Positions 54,964 to 64,000 of a stretch of 64,000 bases of DNA are shown here, one piece after another. Both the position numbers and the translations under genes were made by a program. Position 1 is the stretch's first letter. Each line of letters opens with the position of its first letter. The DNA comes from Crambe crambe (lineage: Eukaryota > Porifera > Demospongiae > Poecilosclerida > Crambeidae): contig OZ004589.1 of the NCBI GenBank assembly GCA_963924555.1, forward strand, positions 3,224,001-3,288,000, written 5' to 3'. The notes beneath the pieces were generated by a model. The model was not told the DNA's origin, searched no databases, and saw nothing but the letters and a program-made list of their open reading frames with translations.

Positions 54964-55685
54964 CTAGAGATGCTCGTATAGCATTAGTTGGGCGAGCAAG
55001 CAGCCAGTGGTCATTTCAATGTGCTCCTCCCTCACTTATGATTATATAGCCCCAACAGTGACTTTCGATATCTAGCTATTCAGGTTGTTAACTGACTTGG
55101 TGCATTCCCAGTTAGCATTAGAGTGTCTTCTCTGAACCCAGGCTACTACTCCTGTTCAGACTCAGTAGCTAGTCTCTCAAATAATGAGCCCTCATATGCC
55201 CTCATATGCTGTAATCTGGCAGCTCTGTGTTCTAATGACTCTGCTCTCCTTCTGGCTCTCATTTGCTCTGCTCTTGCAGCATTATCTTCTGCTGACTCTG
55301 TACATTCCCTCATCCTGGCTCTATCTGTTGCATTTCTTTGCTAGTCTTGCTTTTCTCTGTTCCTTTGACTCTGTTCTCCTTCTAGCTCTGTCTCTTTCAT
55401 TTCTTTCATGAGGTCTCGCTCTTCTTTGCTGGTCAGTTTCTAGAGGGTGTTCTGGGGCCCTCCTTCGCTTGTTTTCTGGTTCTCTGGGTTCCATAATACT
55501 CGCTACAATAGTGCTTCAACTTCAAGCTTAACGAAAACGATTGCTTATTATGACGTTGCTTAGTAGCTATTTCGTGCGCATGCGTAAGCGCATGCGCATT
55601 TTGAGTGACGTACGTGTAACATATAAATATCGCAATTTTCCATTTTGACCAATTAGTGTGGGGCTTCGCTTCGCTCGCTCGCCAA
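54964..55685 (-). mobile_element. Short non-autonomous Helitron
   Basis: 722 bp with both termini of the family: on the minus strand it starts TTGGCGAGCGAGCG and ends GCATCTCTAG after the small ATGCT/AGCAT hairpin. It sits exactly between A and T of the older fragment (TTATTA/TGACG), without target duplication. It carries only a broken STPR-coding segment between the ends, about 95% like 22382-22914 and the Helitron end at 27600-27764. Confidence 0.8.
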
Positions 55686-55775
55686 TGACGTTGCTTAGTA
55701 GCTATTTCATGTGCATGCGTAAGCACATGCGCATTTTGAGTGACGTACGTGTAACCATAGATACTATATCACATC

Positions 55776-55868
55776 ATAGATATAAGAGGTTTTACGGGAT
55801 TGGAAACGCCCAATGAACTGCACAACCGTGGCGCGTTGACAGATGCGCACGCGCATGCAGCATTAATT
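55776..55868. repeat. Dispersed ~90-bp repeat R
   Basis: Starts ATCATAGATATAAGAGG and contains GGGATTGGAAACGCC and GCGCGTTGACAG. An inverted copy lies in the spacer of the palindrome at 57564-57655; diverged direct copies start at 56544 and 35314. Confidence 0.8.
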
Positions 55869-55870
55869 AT

Positions 55871-56543
55871 ATGTGACCGGCTCTGGGAAAACCCTCCGTC
55901 CGGTGCAAAAATCAATTATCAGATATGAGCACGTTTAGTTGGCAGTGCCAAAATTTGGCAAAAAAATTTTTTAAGCATAAATGACAAATATGATCCTTGA
56001 ACAAAGCACAGATGAAGTTTGGAGCTCAGACTACAAGTACAAAGGCTTCAAATGAAGCGCTAAAGTTAGCTAGTCAGCCATTGAAGCTTCGTGCACGGAG
56101 ATTCTAGTCAGGCTGAAATTCATTGAACTTTAGGGAGGCTTTCCAGCTTATGCGCTGGGAAATATGAACTTACTAAGCTATCTGCGCTACCTTCGGTACC
56201 TTGCTTCTCTTCTCGGAGCTTCGGTTGGACCTTTCTCGAGCCAAAAGGCAAGAAACTAGCTTCTTACTAACTACAGTTCGAAACCCCACCCACCGTCAAT
56301 TTACTAGTCCACGGGCATGTCCGGAAATAATGTTCACGTTGCTTAGTCAGCTTTTCTCGAAAAAACAATAATGCTAATGGACGCTACCTCGATCTTTCTA
56401 AGAGCTGTTCCTCAGGCGTCATAAAAGCTATAGCTTTGAAATTTGCGCAATAAAGAGCCAAAGGGCCATAGATAATAAATTTTACCATAACAAAAAATTT
56501 TTAATTTTCACCCGACGGAGGGTTTTCCCAGAGCCGGTCACAT
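55871..56543. mobile_element. Inverted-repeat element (MITE)
   Basis: About 670 bp with ~32-bp inverted ends (ATGTGACCGGCTCTGGGAAA then ACCCTCCGTC, and its complement at 56512-56543). No transposase frame is seen. It separates two copies of repeat R. Confidence 0.85.
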
Positions 56544-57309
56544 ATCATAGATATAAGAGGTTTACGGGATTGGAAACGGATCACGTGCTCTCGTTAGCAA
56601 CTAACAACCGAGGCGCGTTGACAGCTGAATGACATAGCACTTTTGTCAAAGTTGCTGTTCTGACAAGATCCATGAGGTAAGACTTATGCCAATGATACTA
56701 TAATACACTAGGGCATAGATTTACTGTATGAAATAAATTTTAGCTCAGATTTTCAAGTTTAATCCTACAAATACTACTGTAGTGGTTAATGGGACTATAA
56801 TCCCTCTCACGCTTGATAGAATCAATTGCTGTTGCCCATTTTCTGATCAAAAGGCATGTAAACTTTAGCTACATGGAATAGTAATGTTAGTTTTTGTATT
56901 AGCTGACATATATTGTCTCTAGCATTTGCAAGTGGTGTTAAAACTGTAATCCCTCTCCCAAGAAATAGATTAACAATATTGCAACTGTATTAGTTATTTC
57001 AGGGAAAGGATAGAACAGTAAATGGAATTGGTGCATTCGTTTTCTATACAATAGTCATCCTATGGAGATGGCAAGCTTACTATATTTCCCCCCTAATATC
57101 CATAGGGTCCACAGGACAGTTGACTGAGCCAAATTCTTGAGGTGGATGGTGTCAAAATCCAACAGCCAAAAGCTGGAAGTATTGCAATAATGCTGATGAG
57201 GGAGAACTGAGCAGAAACTGGCGGATAACTTCGGGGCAAAATTATCTAGCTATAATAATGATGAATCTATGTCTAATTTTAATACCAAAAGTCATTCTGG
57301 CCTTTCTTT
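56544..57309. other. Non-coding stretch starting with a repeat R copy
   Basis: The first ~90 bp are the repeat R variant with GGATCACGTGCTCTCG. 56711-56765 matches 35366-35400 (CATAGATTTACTGTATG...AAATAAATTTTAGC), so the two loci share a longer, internally deleted repeat. No gene is seen. Confidence 0.55.
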
Positions 57310-57901
57310 CAAATCAATCACATAAAATTAATGTATAATGAGCAATGATAGGTACTCATAGTTATAATTACAAGGAAAAAAGTTATGAATAATTAATAAC
57401 TTCCTTCCTCAGACTCTCCAACTTCAACTCTCTGACTCTTCACTTCTTCAATACCTTCCCCTTAGCTTACTTGTACTATTCTGTGAGTTGTAGGGGCAGA
57501 ACATCACTTTAACTGCCTTGAAAGGAGTGAATATTGATCTCTTTTCACAACCATTAATATAATAATGCTGCATGCGCGTGCGCATCTGTCAACGCGCCAC
57601 GGTTGTGCAGTTCATTGGGCGTTTCCAATCCCGTAAAACCTCTTATATCTATGATTATATTAATCGTTGTGAAAAGAGATCAATATTCACTCCTTTCAAG
57701 GCAGTTAAAGTGATATTCTGCCCCTACAGCTCACAGAATAGTACAAGTATGCTAAGGGGAAGGTATTGAAGAAGTGAAGAGTCAGAGAGTTGAAGTTGGA
57801 GAGTCTGAGGAAGGAAGTTATTAATTATTCATAACTTTTTTCCTTGTAATTATAACTATGAGTACCTATCATTGCTCATTAATTTTATGTGATTGATTTG
57901 A
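57310..57901. repeat. ~590-bp palindrome enclosing repeat R
   Basis: Arms of about 250 bp (57310-57563 and 57650-57901) are near-perfect reverse complements, with small indels. The ~85-bp spacer is repeat R in inverted orientation relative to 55776. The outer ends read AAATCAATCACATAAAATTA. It is probably an insertion with long inverted repeats. Confidence 0.88.
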
Positions 57902-57926
57902 TTGTGATTGGCTATAGTCTAAATAA

Positions 57927-58463
57927 GTTAGACACCTCGACCAACGGGATCTACGGTCTGTTTAGAAACCTTCGGGCCCTTAGTAGCGCTCGGGACGCTA
58001 TAGCCTCGTCCCCAGGCCCCTCCCACGAAGAAGGGAGAGGGCCTGGTACAGACTGTTTGCGCATGCGCTAACTTTTCCGTCGCTATTTCAGTAAATTTCT
58101 CCGCACATTGTTTAATCAACATGGATTCAAAACGGAGAAATATTACGGACCACAAATACGGCTTGCCGCATGATAGCTGGGAAACCGCATGTCAAATCAA
58201 GTGGCAAAGAAAGGTCAAAGGTTAAGCTTATCCGTTTGACGTTCGCGACATTAGAAGTTTACAGCTTAGATATGCTGAGTGCTTTACAAAGATATACGGA
58301 TTCCCAGATCTTCTGGGAAAATAGAGCATGCGCAAACAGTCTGTACCAGGCCCTCTCCCTTCTTCGTGGGAGGGGCCTGGGGACGAGGCCGGCTAGGGAC
58401 GCTACAGCCCAGGGCTCTCAGGTTTCTAAATAGACCGTAGATCCCTTGGTCTCGTTGTCTAAC
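57927..58463. mobile_element. Inverted-repeat element with ~140-bp ends
   Basis: Begins GTTAGACA(A/C)C-type sequence and ends with its complement. The inverted ends include GATCTACGGTCT, GCCTCGTCCCCAGGCCCCTC and CTGTTTGCGCATGCGC. The ~260-bp centre has no recognised domain. Target duplication is not resolved. Confidence 0.82.
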
Positions 58464-58477
58464 TATTATTTATATCT

Positions 58478-58514
58478 ATGGTGTGGGGCTTCGCTCGCTT
58501 CGCTCGCTCGCCAA
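58478..58514 (-). mobile_element. Helitron 5'-end fragment
   Basis: On the minus strand it starts TTGGCGAGCGAGCGAAGCGA and continues GCGAAGCCCCACACC, the family's 5' end, then breaks off. The base outside the end is T, as at the other copies. Confidence 0.6.
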
Positions 58515-59120
58515 TAAGGATAATAAATATAAGATCGACACCCCGACTTACTGGCTATAGTCATCAAAATTCTGCTTTGGCCATCTGTTAGAGCGGCACC
58601 TAGAGGCTGATCTTTTGCTCTTAGTTTTGACTAAGGCTCTACTTCACTATTCGATAGCACTCGGCACTAGCTAATCTTTCTACGCCATTTTGAAGCGCAC
58701 GTCGTTAGGGGGCGGGGCTTATGGGCGGAACCACGTAAGCTTAGCTAGGTCTTCAGTACAGTTTAATCGTTTATTCTTATCTGATGATGTTTAATACAGT
58801 CACTCCTTGCTGAACTTATAGTAGTGTTATAGCCAGTACTTGGCTGTAGTGTAGTCAGCTCACTTCACCATGCCATGCACATGTCATTTAGCTACATTGC
58901 TGTTGCTGTAAAGTAAATAATAGACAAAACTTAAATAGCTAAACAAATTCTTCAACCAGAGACTGTGTATGTACCTACAAAAGAAAGAGATACTCATGTC
59001 AAATTAATAATCACTGCATGCATACTCTCAGTTGAAGTGACAGTCAATACTGCTACTCAATTCTTTACATACACAAACTTACATTCAACTTCAAGCACTA
59101 TGAAAAAAGGATAGAAACAA
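58515..59120. other. Non-coding stretch
   Basis: No gene is seen. A GC-rich patch GGGGCGGGGCTTATGGGCGG lies at about 58710-58729. Confidence 0.45.
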
Positions 59121-59376
59121 GTAAGTGCAAAAAATTTCTTCTAAATAAAAAGGTTAAGTAGGGATAGTTTAAAATCTAGCTGGGCTATAATATAATGTAC
59201 TGCAGCCTCGTATGAAAATAATCCCTACTTTTACATCCACTACCTATACTAGCTATGGCAGTTGTAAAAGTAGGGATTATTTTCATACGAGGCTGCAGTA
59301 CATTATATTATAGCCCAGCTAGATTTTAAGCTATCCCTACTTAACCTTTTTATTTAGAAGAAATTTTTTGCACTTA
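59121..59376. repeat. Fold-back (long palindrome) element
   Basis: Arms 59121-59235 and 59263-59376 are nearly perfect reverse complements around a 27-bp loop. It has the same layout as 27147-27440: AACAAGTAAG at the left edge, an A-rich start, and an inner GTAGGGAT. Confidence 0.88.
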
Positions 59377-60020
59377 TTATCATTAGCACTATAGACAAGA
59401 TAATGTGTGTATATGTAATTATCATGGTTCTGCATCTAAGATTATAGTTGGCTACTTGTCTCATGTAACAGCCATTCATAGCCTGCACCTAGAAATGCCA
59501 AGTCACTTCTGTATAATAATTTAGAGCAAGTTCATACTTTATATGTTGCATATTAAATTTTGTGATCGTGACACATTTCCTGTAAATGAATACGTAGCTA
59601 TTAGTTAGTTTATTTGGCTTATTCTCTGGTCAGTACAAACCTTCTTAGGTCCTGCATGGACAATATGGAAATTTAACATTTAGAGGTCATTATATTCTCT
59701 CATTCAGCTTCAGGTAGCTAGCTATTAGCAAGACAATTAACACTAGCTAGGCCCAAAATCCATTCTTGAGAGCTAAATTTCTAAGAATCTGAAATCTGGC
59801 TCTACACTTCTGAATCAGGCATTCTTTATGTTGAAGGACTGTTAGGGATTTTCCCTGTGTACAGTGTAACTGCTCAGATTAACTTAAAAAGAGGACTGGA
59901 AAGTGAAAATTAATGCAAACCTATTCAGAGTCACAGGTAAACAAAAAGAAATTAATCTCTATTATATAAAAGGCACACCTGACACATGCTAGCTAAATTA
60001 TTTTTGCTGCAATAAGTCAT
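59377..60020. other. Non-coding stretch after the beta-helix gene
   Basis: Probably holds the 3' UTR of the minus-strand gene ending at 60021. No further gene or clear poly(A) signal is fixed. Confidence 0.4.
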
Positions 60021-63000
60021 TCAATTGTCTAGTAAAGGTTCACGCAAGTCCACGACTGTTTTTGTAACTTCAACTGGCTTTGGGGTCTTGGGTGCTGGCA
60101 TATCAATGTCAGTTGGAGTGTTAGGATTCTTTTGATAGCATGGCATTTTTGACTTGATCCTGAACCAGAGAGCTGACTTTGCAAAGTAACAAACGTGAAT
60201 CTGATGTAATACGATTCCTATTGTAACAGCAAAAACGATTCCAACTAGTACATATGTCACTATTTCCTTGCTAGCACCAGATAGAATAGCAGTAGTAGCT
60301 GCAAGTATAATGAGATTCGTATACATAGAAACTTCAATGATGTCTACATAAAAGTGATGATAAATGCCTTTCATGAGCCAAGTTATCGACCCAACTGCAG
60401 TGAATGCTACAATTATTGCTAGAAGACTGTATTTAGCTCCTCCAAGTGAATTGTAGGAGAATACGACATAGAGAGCACAGCGAATAAGCAAGAGAAACCC
60501 AGCCCATGACCGAGTTTTACGCTTATATGGAGCATAATAAGAATCTAGCAGTGGTTTAATCCTGATCAAGAACCAGTGGTAATACTTTCGGTAGGGCAAG
60601 CGATAGAGGAGATGACCAAGCAAGAGAAAGATTGTATATGGGAGGAAGATGAAGAGTAGCACAAGAAAAGTGAATATAGACAAGTGGAGATGCTTTGACT
60701 GCAAATAGTGCAAGTTGCCATCTTTCAGCCAAAAACTCACCAGCTTCCTATCCGGGTATTCCAACTTCACTGAAGAAAAAACATCAATGATGACCTTTAA
60801 GATCTTATTGTAAGACATTAGCAATAGTGTAGCCAAAACGGCAACAGGATTGGACCCTATTAACTTAGAAACAGTTATGGAATATCTGCTACTGAGAATA
60901 ATCAAGCTGATTAAAATCCAAACGTACACCGGAAAGACAAATTGGAGCCAAGTTTGGGCATATGCATCCATTCCATTGAAGAAGCAAGTCTCAAGTCCTA
61001 GATCAAGATTCATCCAGGCTATGAATATTGTCAGGACATTAGTTCTATTTGTTGAAAAGAAAACTGCTTTGTTGACTTGTACGATGTTGGCATAGAGGAT
61101 CAGGCTGTTGATTGTTCCAGTGGCTACAGTGAGCCGTAAAAGAGTTAAAAACACAACAAGAACTATTCCAGCAACTGCAAATGGGAGAATTAGAAGTAGA
61201 TAGAGATTAGAACAGACATCGCATCGAGGGCCACCAAGCAAGACGCTTTTGTTACCTAAACAATATCCACATAGTACTCCACCACGATTGAAAGCACACT
61301 GGATATCTGGATTCTCTAGAGATATATTAACAGTGTCTGCTCTGCAGTATTCAGCAGGACAGGATGGGTATAAAATGAGACCACCATACGAACCATTTTC
61401 AGTGTATAAAGCACTCATCCAAAACCTTATACCTGCATAACGCCATATTGAGACTCCATCTTCAATCACACAAGTAGCATCGAGTTGTTTCAACCTGTTT
61501 TCGCAGACACATTCTTCATTAGACTGAATGAATGCATCAGGGCAAGGTTTGAACGTCACATTAAGAACTGTACTAGCTTGTCCCATAGTCTGGCATGGAC
61601 CTTTAGGAAATATGGTCACCTTTTCGTAAGTTTTGGTAGAATACAAGTTATAAATGACTTCAGATCCATCCCTATGAATAAACTGGGAACTCTGATTCAG
61701 ATTTAATCTAGCATTAGGGCTTGTCAAAGCTGTTACAGCTGTTGGCACTCTACTATTTCCTTGACCAAGTGCCACAATGCACAGTCTGAATGTTTGACCT
61801 TTGTACACAGAGATGTTTGTCTGAAAAATATCTTCATCACCTTTACAAGGACTGAGCTGGAATGGTTCAGATGTTATGTCATTTGTCTCGTTATTCTGTG
61901 GCAAGACATTGATGCTGCAATATGATGTGAAATAGTTATATGGAAGCGATTCGGATAGATCCTGGTCCCAAAATCTGGACCTATCCAGTAGCCCTCCATA
62001 CAAAAAGTTACCATCTATACCAGCGAAATCGTTGTATGAATTTATCCTGGGGCAAGCCTGTAGATATGCAAATGTTTCATTTTCTATAAATTGCAGAAAC
62101 GAATAAGGTATTGTTGTATTCTTTCCTATTATACTCGTGACATTCCTACACTGGATGATGTTAATCACATCCTCATGGAATATAGCACCTCCATATTCAG
62201 TGACAGCATTGTGGACTGTATTCAGTTTTGTATACCACCCTAGAGCCATTGTTGTGCTTGACTTCAGATACATAGCACCTCCACGTTTGGCTGAGTTAAG
62301 TGAAAAGTTGATGACTTTACTGTCGGATACGATAATTTTACTAACTGAGGCAAACAATGCTCCTCCATACTTTGTAGCTGAGTTATTGATGAAAGACATT
62401 TGGCCATTAAATTGCAACTTCCCTCTCTCTACATACACTGCTCCACCCATGCATCCACTATTATTAGAAAATAGAGTCTCGTCATTGAACGTCACTAAAG
62501 ATTGAGTTGCATTGATTCCTCCACCTCCTTCACCTAATGCTGCTATGTTGTTTGATATACTAGTATTGCCAAAAAAATTCACTGTGCTGTGACCTGTCAC
62601 CATGATAGCACTTCCATCGTTAGAATCCAACACATTATCCTTTCCACTAAAAATGACAAAACTTTGATCAATAGTAAGGACTCCACTTGTTAGGTGACTA
62701 TTTTGTATAAAATGATTTCTCCCAGTGACGCTAACATTAGCTAAAAGAATCCCAAGAGCTCCATCAGAGTTATTTCTAGCATATATGTTATTAACAATGA
62801 TGCTGCCTTCTATTTTTTCAATAAAAAGTCCACCTCCACTTGTTCCAGAATTGTTTGTTAAATTAATACCTGATAGTTTCGATTTTAGAGAACTTTGTGT
62901 AGAATTGTATGTGACATAAAAGCACATAACTCCACAGGGTTGAGATCGACCCAACCCTTTTGCAGCATTACTGGTGAATGTGAAATTACCCATGCCAGTT

Positions 63001-63989
63001 ATCAGGGAAAAGTTAGCATACATTCCTCCACCAATATAATCTGCAACATTTTCTTTGAACGTGAAACTTCCTTCTCTGAACTCTGCCATAGAATGATTCA
63101 ATGAAATGGCCCCACCTATAAAAGCTTTGTTATTTGAAAAGTTTATAGAGCCTTCTGCTGTAATGTTTGAAACAGTTATTCCAATAGCTCCTCCAGTGGT
63201 ATTAATCTTTCCTCGTAGGAAGTTGTGCTCAAATGTGTTATGAATCATAGTCATAATAAGAGATTTAATACAATATATGGCCCCACCACTGATATCACCT
63301 GAATTGTGTGAGAAGTTATTCATCGGATTCCCTCTTAATATGATTGTGCTTTGTTGTGAGAAAACTGCACCTCCTCTTCCAATAGCTTGATTTCCAATAA
63401 AGGTGCTTCCATCGAGTGTCATTATTGTATTATGACGGGCACTAATAGCTCCACCATCATCTCCTGTGTTACCTTCAAAGAGGCACTTGATGATTGTAAT
63501 GTTAGAGTCAGTAGCAACAATTGCTCTTCCTGGTGGATGAATACTCCCTTTCTGAAATACTGAATTAGCAATAACAACTTCTTGACTGTTGGTAAAGACA
63601 AAAGCTGATGATATCTTTTCATCCTGTTGAAACAAATGAAGTACAAATACAATTCCTTCAATGTTCAACTTGGTTATATTGTTCATAGTGACTTCATCAT
63701 TACAGATGATAATAGATTCAGGACCATTCTCTGTTCCATTAAAGGATAGCTCTGATACTGCTGTTAAGTTCAGTGAACCTCTCAAACTGTGGTTACCTGG
63801 AAGAAATATAAACGTTGATCCTGTTTTGAAATATTTGCTGCTCTCTTGGATATATTGATTCAAAGTATAACATGGATGATGACTAGAACAGTTTCCAGAG
63901 GAAGGAGCATCTGGTTTAACATACTGAATACTTCCAATGGCAGCTGCACTCAAGGAGAAGAGAAGCAGTATAAATACAGCTAGCTGCAT
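60021..63989 (-). CDS. Beta-helix ectodomain, multi-pass membrane protein
   Basis: 1322 residues in one exon. It starts with a signal peptide (MQLAVFILLLFSLSAAAIGS). Residues of about 20-640 are rich in short repeats of the type FxxN.A...GGAI/GGGM with many Asn-X-Ser/Thr sites (for example GGAIYC, GGGMYAN, GGAVYVE), typical of a right-handed parallel beta-helix. A Cys-containing stalk follows (about 800-905; CGYCLGNKS, GGPRCDVCSN). Then come about nine hydrophobic segments (from about 906), including FIAWMNLDLGLETCFF and TWLQFVFPVYVW, and a short Pro-rich cytoplasmic tail. Similar uncharacterised proteins with this membrane region are common in sponges and cnidarians (from memory). Likely a plasma-membrane receptor or channel-like protein; no ligand can be named. 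The 5' flank lies outside the window. Confidence 0.85.
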   Translation of the reverse strand: MQLAVFILLLFSLSAAAIGSIQYVKPDAPSSGNCSSHHPCYTLNQYIQESSKYFKTGSTFIFLPGNHSLRGSLNLTAVSELSFNGTENGPESIIICNDEVTMNNITKLNIEGIVFVLHLFQQDEKISSAFVFTNSQEVVIANSVFQKGSIHPPGRAIVATDSNITIIKCLFEGNTGDDGGAISARHNTIMTLDGSTFIGNQAIGRGGAVFSQQSTIILRGNPMNNFSHNSGDISGGAIYCIKSLIMTMIHNTFEHNFLRGKINTTGGAIGITVSNITAEGSINFSNNKAFIGGAISLNHSMAEFREGSFTFKENVADYIGGGMYANFSLITGMGNFTFTSNAAKGLGRSQPCGVMCFYVTYNSTQSSLKSKLSGINLTNNSGTSGGGLFIEKIEGSIIVNNIYARNNSDGALGILLANVSVTGRNHFIQNSHLTSGVLTIDQSFVIFSGKDNVLDSNDGSAIMVTGHSTVNFFGNTSISNNIAALGEGGGGINATQSLVTFNDETLFSNNSGCMGGAVYVERGKLQFNGQMSFINNSATKYGGALFASVSKIIVSDSKVINFSLNSAKRGGAMYLKSSTTMALGWYTKLNTVHNAVTEYGGAIFHEDVINIIQCRNVTSIIGKNTTIPYSFLQFIENETFAYLQACPRINSYNDFAGIDGNFLYGGLLDRSRFWDQDLSESLPYNYFTSYCSINVLPQNNETNDITSEPFQLSPCKGDEDIFQTNISVYKGQTFRLCIVALGQGNSRVPTAVTALTSPNARLNLNQSSQFIHRDGSEVIYNLYSTKTYEKVTIFPKGPCQTMGQASTVLNVTFKPCPDAFIQSNEECVCENRLKQLDATCVIEDGVSIWRYAGIRFWMSALYTENGSYGGLILYPSCPAEYCRADTVNISLENPDIQCAFNRGGVLCGYCLGNKSVLLGGPRCDVCSNLYLLLILPFAVAGIVLVVFLTLLRLTVATGTINSLILYANIVQVNKAVFFSTNRTNVLTIFIAWMNLDLGLETCFFNGMDAYAQTWLQFVFPVYVWILISLIILSSRYSITVSKLIGSNPVAVLATLLLMSYNKILKVIIDVFSSVKLEYPDRKLVSFWLKDGNLHYLQSKHLHLSIFTFLVLLFIFLPYTIFLLLGHLLYRLPYRKYYHWFLIRIKPLLDSYYAPYKRKTRSWAGFLLLIRCALYVVFSYNSLGGAKYSLLAIIVAFTAVGSITWLMKGIYHHFYVDIIEVSMYTNLIILAATTAILSGASKEIVTYVLVGIVFAVTIGIVLHQIHVCYFAKSALWFRIKSKMPCYQKNPNTPTDIDMPAPKTPKPVEVTKTVVDLREPLLDN

Positions 63990-64000
63990 TTCTAAATATT

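Noticed and set aside
55433-55726. 97-residue minus-strand protein
   Set aside because: It lies in Helitron terminal sequence in the wrong frame for the STPR repeats.
57889-58433. Small genes in the inverted-repeat element
   Set aside because: Frames follow the inverted arms and show no conserved motif or splice context.

Overview
The window looks like nuclear DNA of a metazoan, most likely a demosponge (Amphimedon-like). This is inferred from AT-rich sequence, short phase-1 introns between Ig and fibronectin-III (Fn3) exons, a long intronless beta-helix/multi-membrane gene, and a dense mix of Helitron, Ginger, gypsy, LINE and palindromic repeats. No species-level marker is present, so the assignment is an inference.

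Layout. 1-2187 is a G-rich 17/18-bp satellite. 3.5-40.4 kb carries a minus-strand family of cell-surface Ig/Fn3 receptors arranged as four [signal-peptide exon + body] units. Unit A (3510-10425) is apparently open and ends in a receptor-tyrosine-phosphatase-type juxtamembrane segment that stops before any catalytic core. Unit B (10985-17870) is a pseudogene. Unit C (18258-28433) is open, with a different, tyrosine-motif tail; its intron 1 is stretched by a Helitron that contains a broken gypsy element. Unit D (36.5-37.5 kb plus 40.29-40.35 kb) is a relic. A and C share related ectodomains but have unrelated cytoplasmic ends.

Between units C and D lie a CCGG-flanked Ginger-type DNA transposon (29285-33087; integrase + Ulp1-like protease + PHD finger, with three coding lesions) and an intronless exostosin-family glycosyltransferase gene (33403-34683, minus). 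41.6-42 kb holds a relic of the beta-helix family. 42937-44391 (plus) is an orphan secreted protein with its own TATA box and poly(A) signal.

44.5-53.5 kb is repeat-rich: a second CCGG-flanked inverted-repeat element with a ~70-bp tandem array, LINE fragments, and a structurally intact gypsy retrotransposon (48165-52624, identical LTRs) inserted in a ~20-bp minisatellite. 54-59.4 kb is a stack of small mobile elements, including a short Helitron and several perfect or near-perfect palindromes. 60021-63989 (minus) encodes a 1322-residue predicted beta-helix ectodomain joined to a multi-pass membrane region.

Functionally, the intact host genes (receptors A and C, glycosyltransferase, beta-helix membrane protein, secreted orphan) all point to the cell surface or secretory pathway. 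The window is otherwise shaped by repeated duplication and mobile-element insertion. Exon borders were read by eye from splice motifs and reading phase; no transcript evidence was available.
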